A DNA stretch of 7,083 nucleotides from an uncultured Clostridia bacterium (GTDB lineage: Bacteria > Bacillota > Clostridia > Oscillospirales > Butyricicoccaceae). A program made the translations under genes and the position numbers. Positions 1 through 5,413 of this stretch are shown here, piece by piece (positions within the stretch are counted from its first letter, which is position 1; each line of letters opens with the position of its first letter). The stretch covers positions 1-7,083 of the forward strand of contig CANUCM010000055.1 in assembly GCA_947856675.1 (NCBI GenBank), written 5' to 3'. The notes beneath the pieces were generated by a model. It was not told where the DNA came from and searched no databases. It saw nothing but the letters and a program-made list of their open reading frames with translations.

Positions 1-694
1 CATAGGCGAAAAACAGGCACAGCGAAAAGGCCACGATGACATAGCGCCGCTTGTCGGTGCCCGGCGTCGTCCAGCGTGCAAACCATTTGTGGCCCAAAAC
101 CCCCGCGCCCAGACTCAGCCCGAAAAAGGCCGCAATTTTCAGCAGCACCACGCCGATGTGCACATCCGGATCGGCCATGGACGTCACCATGGTCAGCGCC
201 AGAATGCCCAGCACGTCGTCTATCAGGGCCGCACCCAAAATGGCGTTGCCCGATCGGGTGGACAGCTTTCCCATTTCCTTGAGGGTTTCCACCGTGATGC
301 TGACCGAGGTCGCCGTCAGGATAACGCCGACAAAGACGTTTTCCAGCAGGTTCTTCGCGCCGCCGTTGAAAAACCACGCCAGCGCAAACCCGCCGGCCAG
401 CGGCACCAGAACGCCGCACAGGGCAATGACAAACGACGCCTTGCCCGACTTTTTCAGCTCGCCGATGTCGGTTTCAAGTCCCGCGGTGAACATCAGGACA
501 ATGACGCCCAGCTCTGCCACCTCATTGAGAAACTCGGTTTCATGCAAAACCCCAAGGCACATCGGCCCCAGCAGCAGGCCCGCCGCCAGCGCCCCCACGA
601 CCTGAGGCATGGAAAACCTGCGGGTCAGCAAGCCCAAAAGCTTTGTGCACAGCAAAATCAATCCTATATCAAGCAGGAAGTGATATGATTCCAT
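1..694 (-). CDS. Cation:proton antiporter, CPA2 family (NapA/GerN/Kef-like), 3' end cut by window edge
   Basis: Integral membrane antiporter expected to exchange Na+ or K+ for protons across the cytoplasmic membrane. Reading from the ATG at 694, 231 residues are visible before the left edge, so the C-terminal half is missing. Hydrophobic helices alternate with short loops throughout. Family signatures visible are TAGLETD at residues 70-76, TATSVSITVETLKEMGK at 127-143 (the unwound crossing-helix region) and ALIDDVLGI at 156-164. The paired aspartates D159-D160 match the ion-binding DD pair of electrogenic NapA-type exchangers, rather than the neutral pairs of some Kef proteins. The ATG follows AAGGAG by 8 bases, which fixes the start, and a good promoter lies upstream, so it begins its own transcript. 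Which cation is carried, and whether a C-terminal TrkA-N/RCK domain follows as in Kef systems, cannot be seen here. Family confidence is high, substrate confidence low. Confidence 0.88.
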   Translation of the reverse strand, partial: MESYHFLLDIGLILLCTKLLGLLTRRFSMPQVVGALAAGLLLGPMCLGVLHETEFLNEVAELGVIVLMFTAGLETDIGELKKSGKASFVIALCGVLVPLAGGFALAWFFNGGAKNLLENVFVGVILTATSVSITVETLKEMGKLSTRSGNAILGAALIDDVLGILALTMVTSMADPDVHIGVVLLKIAAFFGLSLGAGVLGHKWFARWTTPGTDKRRYVIVAFSLCLFFAY

Positions 695-702
695 GCCGTG
701 TT

Positions 703-714
703 CTCCTTTCTCCT
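703..714 (-). promoter_or_regulatory. Ribosome binding site of the antiporter gene (doubled)
   Basis: Read on the minus strand, AGGAG at 714-710 is followed by AAGGAG at 708-703, which lies 8 bases before the ATG at 694. The proximal copy has ideal spacing and decides the start; the second, more distal copy may strengthen ribosome loading or be incidental. Confidence 0.75.
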
Positions 715-739
715 GCAGTTTCGTTTTTTAAGCTATCCC

Positions 740-768
740 AGTATACTGCGCCTTCTTCAAAAATTCAA
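740..768 (-). promoter_or_regulatory. Sigma-A type promoter of the antiporter gene
   Basis: On the minus strand, TTGAAT (768-763) is separated by exactly 17 bases from TATACT (745-740). The start of transcription would fall near 733, giving a leader of about 39 bases before the ATG at 694. The -10 box sits inside the 10-base palindrome CAGTATACTG (739-748). The sequence from the -10 box onward nearly repeats that at the Gate-protein promoter (3766-3780). The upstream terminator at 787-822 separates it from the PLP enzyme transcript. Confidence 0.75.
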
Positions 769-786
769 TGAGCATTTTTCATAAAC

Positions 787-822
787 AAAAGGACCTGATT
801 TTTGTGAAAATCAGGTCCTTTT
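787..822 (-). terminator. Rho-independent terminator after the PLP enzyme gene
   Basis: A perfect 16-bp inverted repeat (787-802 with 807-822, loop at 803-806) lies 20 bases beyond the stop codon of the minus-strand PLP enzyme gene. The core GGACCTGA/TCAGGTCC is flanked by A/T pairs. On the minus strand the hairpin ends in TTTT, then GTTTAT. Because the A and T runs are symmetric it could also stop transcription coming from the left, but no plus-strand gene is present to need that. Confidence 0.9.
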
Positions 823-842
823 TTGCAGCCATTTTAACAAAT

Positions 843-2315
843 TTACAGATTTTTCAATACGCCGGTGCGCTCGTTGAACTCCTCAATAAGCCGGTCGATT
901 TCCTTGTCCTGCGCATGAATCCCGCTCCAGTATCCGTCGTCGTACCACTGGGCGTTGAGCTCTTCGACGCTGCGGCCCTGCTGCTCTACCCAGGTGTAAT
1001 ATTTAAGGTTGTGGATGCGCTTTTTGCCCTGGTAGGTCAGCTCTTCCATATTGTCCGTGCGGATGGAGGCGAGATGTAAAGCATAATCGCGGCAGGCCGC
1101 CATGGCGCTGTACTCCCCGTCGCTTTCCCTGAGCTCATCGATGCGGGAGTGGTACATTTCCGCCGAGTCGGTCAGCACCGTGGCAACCACATCGTTTTCC
1201 GTCAGCTCATAGTATTTTGCCATCTTGATGCAGCACAGCACGTTGGCGATGCCGGAAATGCCCATGTAACCCAGCTTTTCAGCAAAGTCCGGCGCGACGC
1301 CCACTTCGCGCACCAGGTACTCGCGGCCCTGCGGCTCGTTGAACAGGCGGATGAGGTTCTGGCTGTCATTGTCGTCGATGTCGATGATCATGTCGGTGTT
1401 TTTCACATTGTGGATCCAGGGCACATGCTTGTCGCCGATGCCTTCAATGCGGTGACCGCCAAAGCCGTTTTCCAGCAGCGTGGGGCACTGCAGCGCCTCG
1501 CCCACCGCCAGCTTGCAGCCGGGATAGCGCTCTTTCAAAAAGTCGGCCGCGCCCAGCGTGCCCGCCGAGCCCGAAGTGAAGCACACGCCGGCCAGACGGC
1601 CCTTTTCCCCGCGGATGCTCTCAAACAGCTCGGCAATGGCGCTGCCCGTCACATGATAATGCCACAGGTGGTTGCCCATTTCTTCAAACTGGTTGAAAAT
1701 CACCACGTCATCGCGGGTGTTGCGCAGCTCCCACGTCTTGTCGAAAATCTCCTTGACGTTGGACTCGCAGCCGGGCGTCGCAATGACTTCGCCCGCCACC
1801 TTCGACAGCCACTCAAAACGCTCACGGCTCATTTCCGCCGGCAAAATGGCCACCGACTGGCAGGCCAGCAGCTTGGAGTTGAACGCGCCGCCGCGGCAGT
1901 AGTTGCCCGTCGAGGGCCACACCGCCTTGTTGCGGGTGGGGTCAAACTGGCCGGTAACCAGCCGGGGCACAAGGCACCCAAACGACGCGCCCACCTTGTG
2001 GCAGCCCGTGGGGAACCATTTTCCCGTCAGGGCGACAATGCGCGCGCGCACGCCCGTCAGGCTGGAAGGCAGCTCAATGTAGTTGACGCCGCCGTACAGC
2101 CCGCCCTGCATTTTCTGCTCGTTCTTCCACGAAATGCGGAACAGGTTGACCGGGTCAAAATCCCACAGCCCGACATGCTTCATTTTTTCCTTAATTTTTT
2201 CCGGCACTTTGGACGGATCCTTCATCTGGGCAATCGTGGGGATGACGATACCGTTTTCTCTGGCGCGGGCCACGGCTTTTTCCAGGCCCTGAGGGTTTTT
2301 TTCAAGATTGATCAT
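843..2315 (-). CDS. Fold-type-II pyridoxal-phosphate-dependent enzyme of unknown substrate
   Basis: A 490-residue cytosolic enzyme of the tryptophan synthase beta/threonine synthase/cysteine synthase superfamily. FPTGCHKVGAS at residues 101-111 matches the PTGSxK Schiff-base motif of this fold, making K107 the likely PLP lysine; Cys replaces the usual Ser before H-K. STGNY at 135-139 matches the substrate-carboxylate loop, and the glycine-rich TSGSAGTLGAA at 248-258 is the expected phosphate-binding loop. A charged C-terminal extension of roughly 100 residues (about 390-490) makes it clearly longer than cysteine synthases (about 310). In-frame codons extend upstream to 2396, but the ATG at 2315 is chosen because GGAGG lies 9 bases before it and the upstream residues do not resemble the family. 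It has its own promoter, leader and terminator. Plausible roles are an amino-acid lyase, a beta-replacement enzyme or an OrtB-like thiolase subunit; no OrtA partner is seen, and I cannot choose among them. Confidence 0.85.
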   Translation of the reverse strand: MINLEKNPQGLEKAVARARENGIVIPTIAQMKDPSKVPEKIKEKMKHVGLWDFDPVNLFRISWKNEQKMQGGLYGGVNYIELPSSLTGVRARIVALTGKWFPTGCHKVGASFGCLVPRLVTGQFDPTRNKAVWPSTGNYCRGGAFNSKLLACQSVAILPAEMSRERFEWLSKVAGEVIATPGCESNVKEIFDKTWELRNTRDDVVIFNQFEEMGNHLWHYHVTGSAIAELFESIRGEKGRLAGVCFTSGSAGTLGAADFLKERYPGCKLAVGEALQCPTLLENGFGGHRIEGIGDKHVPWIHNVKNTDMIIDIDDNDSQNLIRLFNEPQGREYLVREVGVAPDFAEKLGYMGISGIANVLCCIKMAKYYELTENDVVATVLTDSAEMYHSRIDELRESDGEYSAMAACRDYALHLASIRTDNMEELTYQGKKRIHNLKYYTWVEQQGRSVEELNAQWYDDGYWSGIHAQDKEIDRLIEEFNERTGVLKNL

Positions 2316-2442
2316 GTTTTGTTTCCTCCAAACGTGTGATTGTCTGTTTCTGCGGATACAAGACAACAGTTTCCGCCCTGAGGCGGCTCTTATCACCCTC
2401 CCTGGAGGCTTTGCAGTTTATTTGGATCATAAAAACCCATAC
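2316..2442 (-). promoter_or_regulatory. Long 5' leader of the PLP enzyme gene with small hairpins
   Basis: About 127 bases separate the predicted transcription start (near 2442) from the ATG at 2315. Three small inverted repeats are visible: cctc/gagg at 2397-2400 and 2405-2408, ccgcc/ggcgg at 2373-2377 and 2382-2386 with a 4-base loop, and ttgtct/agacaa at 2340-2345 and 2361-2366. None matches a riboswitch or T-box signature that I know, and no terminator-like T run precedes the gene. The leader could have a regulatory fold or be a plain untranslated region. Confidence 0.35.
2325..2329 (-). promoter_or_regulatory. Ribosome binding site deciding the PLP enzyme start
   Basis: GGAGG on the minus strand lies 9 bases before the ATG at 2315. 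This selects that ATG over in-frame non-ATG codons further upstream, up to 2396, which have no comparable site. Confidence 0.8.
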
Positions 2443-2448
2443 ATTGTC

Positions 2449-2477
2449 ATTATACTCGCTTGTTTCCGGTAAAACAA
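2449..2477 (-). promoter_or_regulatory. Sigma-A type promoter of the PLP enzyme gene
   Basis: On the minus strand, TTGTTT (2477-2472) is followed after 17 bases by a consensus TATAAT (2454-2449). It lies just downstream of the Gate-gene terminator (2498-2530), so the PLP enzyme starts a separate transcript. The predicted start is near 2442. Confidence 0.8.
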
Positions 2478-2492
2478 CCCCCTTTTTCACAC

Positions 2493-2530
2493 AAAAAAGC
2501 CGTTCCCGCCCGGTTTGGGCGGGAACGGCT
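2493..2530 (-). terminator. Rho-independent terminator after the Gate-domain membrane protein gene
   Basis: A perfect 14-bp GC-rich stem (2498-2511 with 2517-2530, 5-base loop) begins 17 bases beyond the stop codon at 2547. It is followed on the minus strand by a run of six T (2498-2493). The opposite flank (2534-2539) also has six T on the plus strand, so it could act in both directions. Confidence 0.93.
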
Positions 2531-2546
2531 CCCTTTTTTCCCTTGT

Positions 2547-3725
2547 TTACAGCAGCGAGACCAGCTGATACAGCCAGTGCGCCGCAACGCCTGCGCACAG
2601 CCCGCCCACCGTATGACAGGCAATGGCATGTCCTGCCAGATGCCCGCATTTTAAATTGTTCATCATGGCGACATGGGTGCACAGATACCCGCTCCAGCAC
2701 ATGCACATCGCGGTAAACACCGCCACATCGCCGACGCCTGCGCCGCCCGTGGCAACCAGCTTGGGCACAAGGCCCATGGCCGCGCCCGCCGAGCCCAGCG
2801 CCGTGATGGGAACGGCAATGCCCTCCGAGGTGGCAAAGCCGAACAGCGGCGCGATGATAAACGACAGCTTGTCCCCGAGCCACGGGAAAAAGCCCACGCC
2901 CTCATAGGCGGCGCCGGTGTACACCCCCGCCTCCGACGGGCCGTTTGTCAAAATCATCACCAGCGTACAGATGATCAAAAGCCCCGGAATAATGTCAAGC
3001 CCCAGCGCAACGCCGGTTTTTCCGCCTTCCATCGCGGCATCCGCAATGCGGATGCCGAGGCTCCCCTCGCGCACAACACGGTGGTGGGTCGCAAGCTCCG
3101 GGCCGCCCGCGTCCTTGTCGCACGGCTCCTCTTTTCCATACACGCGCGCCGTATGCCGCAGCATCAGGCGCGTACTGACAATGCTGCCGATAAATGCGCC
3201 GACGTTTCCGATAAGCGCCGCTTCGACAAAGCTCTCCCCCGTCGGCGAGGTCAGGCCTATCATGAAGGTCGTTACAATGGCTCCCATGCCGAACGCCGTG
3301 CCGATGTTGGTCAGCGCCGGCAGCTGGTACTTTTTAAAATACCGCCGGAAGCTTTTGTCGTTTGCCAGAGCCAGAATGGCCGGGTTGTCCGACAGGTATG
3401 TCGTGACAACGCCCAGCGACGCCGCGCCCGGCAGACCGTACAGCGGCCGCATCAGCGGCGACACCAGCCGGTTGACCAGCGCTATCACGCCGAACTCCGA
3501 AAGCAGTGCCGAAAGAGCTCCGGCCAGCACCGCCACGCCCATGATGTAAAACGCCGTATCCAGCAGCAGCTGGTAGGCCGTGTTCATCAACGTGCTCAGC
3601 ATGTTAACCGTTCCCATTTTTCTTCCAATCAGCCAGAAAAAGCCGATAAGCCCCACCAAAAACAGTACGGGCTCCAAAGAGCGCACAGATTTCGCCGCCA
3701 ATTTCGGGGGGCGCATTTTTATCAT
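2547..3725 (-). CDS. Polytopic membrane protein with nucleoside-recognition (Gate) domain
   Basis: A 392-residue integral membrane protein, probably a transporter or permease-like protein. Hydrophobic segments lie near residues 18-34, 56-84, 100-120, 139-158, 168-186, 237-260, 287-320, 331-352 and 363-392. YLSDNPAILAL (110-120), LTNIGTAFGMGAIV (138-151) and the Gly-rich ITALGSAGAAMGLVP (307-321) resemble proteins with the Gate/nucleoside-recognition domain, a family that also includes SpmA/SpmB and the Gate segment of nucleoside transporters. A charged loop (about 190-235) divides it into two halves that could be related. The ATG at 3725 follows AAGGAA by 10 bases and a strong promoter lies upstream; the open frame continues to 3827, but that stretch holds the promoter itself. 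It is a single-gene transcript closed by its own terminator. The substrate is unknown. Proximity to the PLP enzyme suggests, without proof, amino-acid or related metabolite transport. Confidence 0.8.
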   Translation of the reverse strand: MIKMRPPKLAAKSVRSLEPVLFLVGLIGFFWLIGRKMGTVNMLSTLMNTAYQLLLDTAFYIMGVAVLAGALSALLSEFGVIALVNRLVSPLMRPLYGLPGAASLGVVTTYLSDNPAILALANDKSFRRYFKKYQLPALTNIGTAFGMGAIVTTFMIGLTSPTGESFVEAALIGNVGAFIGSIVSTRLMLRHTARVYGKEEPCDKDAGGPELATHHRVVREGSLGIRIADAAMEGGKTGVALGLDIIPGLLIICTLVMILTNGPSEAGVYTGAAYEGVGFFPWLGDKLSFIIAPLFGFATSEGIAVPITALGSAGAAMGLVPKLVATGGAGVGDVAVFTAMCMCWSGYLCTHVAMMNNLKCGHLAGHAIACHTVGGLCAGVAAHWLYQLVSLL

Positions 3726-3735
3726 TGCAGCATCG

Positions 3736-3742
3736 TTCCTTT
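3736..3742 (-). promoter_or_regulatory. Ribosome binding site of the Gate-domain gene
   Basis: AAAGGAA on the minus strand lies 10 bases before the ATG at 3725. A different-frame ATG between them (minus strand ATG CTG CAA TGA) would give only a three-residue peptide, so the chosen start is preferred. Confidence 0.65.
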
Positions 3743-3747
3743 CCCTG

Positions 3748-3783
3748 CGGTATACGCTGCCGGACAGCAATCCCAGTATACCG
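3748..3783. repeat. Inverted pair of CGGTATAC sites spanning the Gate-gene promoter: possible operator
   Basis: cggtatac (3748-3755) and gtataccg (3776-3783) are perfect inverted copies of 8 bases separated by 20. The right copy overlaps the -10 box of the Gate-gene promoter and the left copy lies about 13-20 bases into the transcript, a usual arrangement for a repressor binding two half-operators. Because the transcript should start near 3768, within the spacer, the pair is not expected to form an RNA hairpin. GTATAC is itself a palindrome, so chance cannot be excluded. Confidence 0.4.
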
Positions 3784-3803
3784 TGACGCTGCGCTTTTGT
3801 AAA
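3775..3803 (-). promoter_or_regulatory. Sigma-A type promoter of the Gate-domain gene
   Basis: On the minus strand, TTTACA (3803-3798) and TATACT (3780-3775) are separated by exactly 17 bases, close to consensus. The transcript would start near 3768, giving a leader of about 43 bases. It lies downstream of the terminator of the signalling operon (3855-3883), so the Gate gene is independently transcribed. Confidence 0.82.
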
Positions 3804-3854
3804 GAAAAAAACATACCAATCATTCAATTAAATTATTGTGAAAATAGTCAATAA

Positions 3855-3883
3855 AAGCCCCCCTTTGGGAAAAAAGGGGGCTT
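3855..3883 (-). terminator. Rho-independent terminator of the two-component/GerM/TetR operon
   Basis: An 8-bp stem (aagccccc at 3855-3862 with gggggctt at 3876-3883), extendable past a bulged C by three A/T pairs, begins 11 bases after the TetR stop codon. On the minus strand the second arm runs into TTTTATTGACTATTTT, a moderate U tract. It marks the end of the upstream operon. Confidence 0.85.
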
Positions 3884-3894
3884 CTCTTTTCGCC

Positions 3895-4497
3895 TTACTT
3901 CTGCAGGGGCGTATAGCCTACCGAAGCGTAAAACAGGCGGCGCTGCGCCTCGACAAAAGCCTCATGGCGGTATGCCGGCATCAGCCCGTCGTAGCACAAA
4001 ATGCCGTCGGCCAGGCACAGCAGCGTACGCGCCGACATTTCGCAGTCCTCCGTGCGGATGATGCCCGCATCCCGGCACTGCGCAAGCCGGGCCGAAATCA
4101 GCTGCACCGCCGCAGCCGCCAGCTCTTCAAAGCTGCGGTGCACTTCCTTGTTGCGCGGCATCAGGTAAATCAGCGCGAAATACAGTTTCGGGCTGACTTT
4201 CCGGCTGCGCCGGCGGTGGATTTCCAAAATAGTGGCCACATATTCCTCAAAGGCCTCCGGCGTCACCGCGCGCGTGGCGGGCCAGGCGCGTTCATACGAA
4301 CGCATGCACTTTTCCGCCACGGAACGGCTCAGCTGCACGGTTAAATCCTCTTTGTTGCGGAAATAGTGGAAAATCAGGCTCTGATTGATCCCCATATACC
4401 GCGCCACCGCACCAATCGACGCCCCTTCCAGGCCCTGGGTGACAATCAGCGACGCATAGGCGTCGAGAATTTCCTGTCCCTTTGTGTTGTTTTTCAT
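3895..4497 (-). CDS. TetR/AcrR-family transcriptional regulator
   Basis: A 200-residue DNA-binding protein, the usual TetR length. The N-terminal helix-turn-helix is clear: ILDAYASLIVTQGLEGASIGAVARYMGINQSLIFHYFRNKEDL (about 10-52), with the recognition helix near INQSLIFHYF. The C-terminal part (about 60-200) is the variable ligand-binding and dimerisation domain, with several Cys (65, 141, 152, 161, 168) but no recognisable ligand motif. It starts 13 bases after the GerM lipoprotein stop; its AAAGGG ribosome site overlaps that TAA, so it is the last gene of the two-component operon and is probably translationally coupled. TetR proteins usually repress adjacent genes in response to a small molecule. 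Here likely targets are its own operon or the next gene downstream (the Gate protein), whose promoter carries a candidate inverted operator. The target and ligand are inferences. Confidence 0.9.
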   Translation of the reverse strand: MKNNTKGQEILDAYASLIVTQGLEGASIGAVARYMGINQSLIFHYFRNKEDLTVQLSRSVAEKCMRSYERAWPATRAVTPEAFEEYVATILEIHRRRSRKVSPKLYFALIYLMPRNKEVHRSFEELAAAAVQLISARLAQCRDAGIIRTEDCEMSARTLLCLADGILCYDGLMPAYRHEAFVEAQRRLFYASVGYTPLQK

Positions 4498-4506
4498 CTT
4501 CTGCCA

Positions 4507-4512
4507 CCCTTT
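4507..4512 (-). promoter_or_regulatory. Ribosome binding site of the TetR gene overlapping the upstream stop codon
   Basis: AAAGGG on the minus strand (4512-4507) shares its AA with the TAA stop of the GerM lipoprotein gene (4513-4511) and lies 9 bases before the TetR ATG at 4497. Ribosomes finishing the lipoprotein gene would end directly on this site, which favours coupled translation. Confidence 0.7.
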
Positions 4513-5413
4513 ACTGTATATAGTCCGCCGAAAACGTCATTTCTCCGTCGCACCCCTCCACGCCGACCGACGACGGCGGCTTTCCGCCCACCGTCACCAC
4601 GACGGTTTCCACGCTGTTGTCGCCCGCCACCGTGTTGACCATCGCGTGAATCTGCAGCTGGCCCGCCTGCCCGCTCTGCAGGCTGCTCAAATCGATGTGG
4701 CAGACGTCCTGCTCCATCTGACAGAAGTTGACGTCCTCTTCCTTCATCAGCGGGGCGATGAGCCCGTCGCCTTCCGGCGGGTTCAAAAGCTCCATCAAAA
4801 GCGCATACGGCGACGGATATTCCTCCTCGGTTTTTATGGTGCGCTGCACGGGCGATATTCCCTCGCCGTTTTCCGAAATAAAATACAGCACCACGTCAAA
4901 CGCATTGGCGGCGATGGCCTGCGAGTTCATTAAAATCCGGTCCTCCGAATAATATTTCTCGCCCATCGGCGGCTGAAACGCCCCGGCCGCGGTAATGCGG
5001 ACGTAATTGATCCCTTCCTGGGCCAGCAGCGTCATGGCCGTGCCCGCCGCCGCCAGGCTCTTTTCCAGCGGGGAAAGGCGCTGGTATTCGGAGCTGAAAT
5101 CCACCACGGCCACCGAACCGGCGCAGGTCACCGAACGCAGCTTGACCTGCGGCGGAAGCAGCGGGCGGTTGCCCACATCCCGCGGGTAGTACATGCAGGC
5201 GATGAGCTCTTCCAGGATCTCGGTCATGCTGTCCGCCGTGATGCTCCGGCTCTCTGTGACAAACGGCCGCACGGCGCTGCCCACGGGCGTCGGCCCCAAA
5301 AAATACACCTGCGCTTCGCTCTGGCCCTCCTGTGCTGCGGGCACGGCCGACGTCCCGCAGCCCGCCAGCAGCAGCGTCAGCACAAGGCAGCTCAAACGGG
5401 CGGTTCTTTTCAC
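4511..5413 (-). CDS. Lipoprotein with tandem GerM domains
   Basis: A 300-residue exported lipoprotein anchored on the outer face of the membrane. A short basic N-terminus (KRTAR) is followed by a hydrophobic stretch and the lipobox LLAGC, placing the lipidated cysteine at residue 19. Two GerM-like repeats follow, at about 35-145 and 173-278. Each has a beta start (QVYFLG; VLYFIS), an ExRxI-type segment, a helix (EILEELI; ALLMELL) and a VDFS-like strand (VAVVDFSSEY at 101-110; VCHIDLSSL at 237-245). GerM of Bacillus also has two such domains and acts in sporulation and germination; actinobacterial LpqB carries a GerMN domain. The start is GTG at 5413, preceded 9 bases upstream by GGGGG of AAAGGGGG and overlapping the kinase stop by GTGA. 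Upstream codons to 5518 are rejected because only this start places the signal peptide at the N-terminus. Context suggests an accessory sensor for the kinase, or a peptidoglycan- or spore-envelope protein. Confidence 0.88.
   Translation of the reverse strand: MKRTARLSCLVLTLLLAGCGTSAVPAAQEGQSEAQVYFLGPTPVGSAVRPFVTESRSITADSMTEILEELIACMYYPRDVGNRPLLPPQVKLRSVTCAGSVAVVDFSSEYQRLSPLEKSLAAAGTAMTLLAQEGINYVRITAAGAFQPPMGEKYYSEDRILMNSQAIAANAFDVVLYFISENGEGISPVQRTIKTEEEYPSPYALLMELLNPPEGDGLIAPLMKEEDVNFCQMEQDVCHIDLSSLQSGQAGQLQIHAMVNTVAGDNSVETVVVTVGGKPPSSVGVEGCDGEMTFSADYIQ

Noticed and set aside
51..605. Plus-strand open frame of 184 codons at the left edge
   Set aside because: It lies opposite the antiporter gene, whose minus-strand translation shows transmembrane helices and the DD ion-binding pair; the plus-strand product is Ser/Pro/Thr-rich and unrecognisable.
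1149..2339. Plus-strand open frame of 396 codons opposite the PLP enzyme
   Set aside because: It is antisense to a gene with clear catalytic motifs, its residue make-up is His/Arg/Ala-rich and low in recognisable domains, and it has no supporting promoter or ribosome site. It is a by-product of GC-rich codon use.
2316..2442. T-box or known riboswitch in the PLP enzyme leader
   Set aside because: No T-box consensus, glycine, lysine, SAM or guanidine riboswitch core could be recognised, and no transcription terminator precedes the gene. Retained only as an unexplained leader.
2302..2883. Minus-strand open frame of 193 codons overlapping the ends of the Gate and PLP genes
   Set aside because: It is out of frame with the Gate gene, then crosses a terminator, a promoter and the leader of the next gene, so it cannot be a normal gene.
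2673..3854. Plus-strand open frame of 393 codons opposite the Gate-domain gene
   Set aside because: It mirrors the membrane-protein gene and reads as Arg/His/Gln-rich sequence with no family resemblance. It also runs through the Gate promoter.
4498..4560. Possible separate promoter for the TetR gene (TATATA-like bases near 4514-4522)
   Set aside because: No acceptable -35 hexamer lies at 16-18 bases, and the 13-base gap with an overlapping ribosome site fits co-transcription better.
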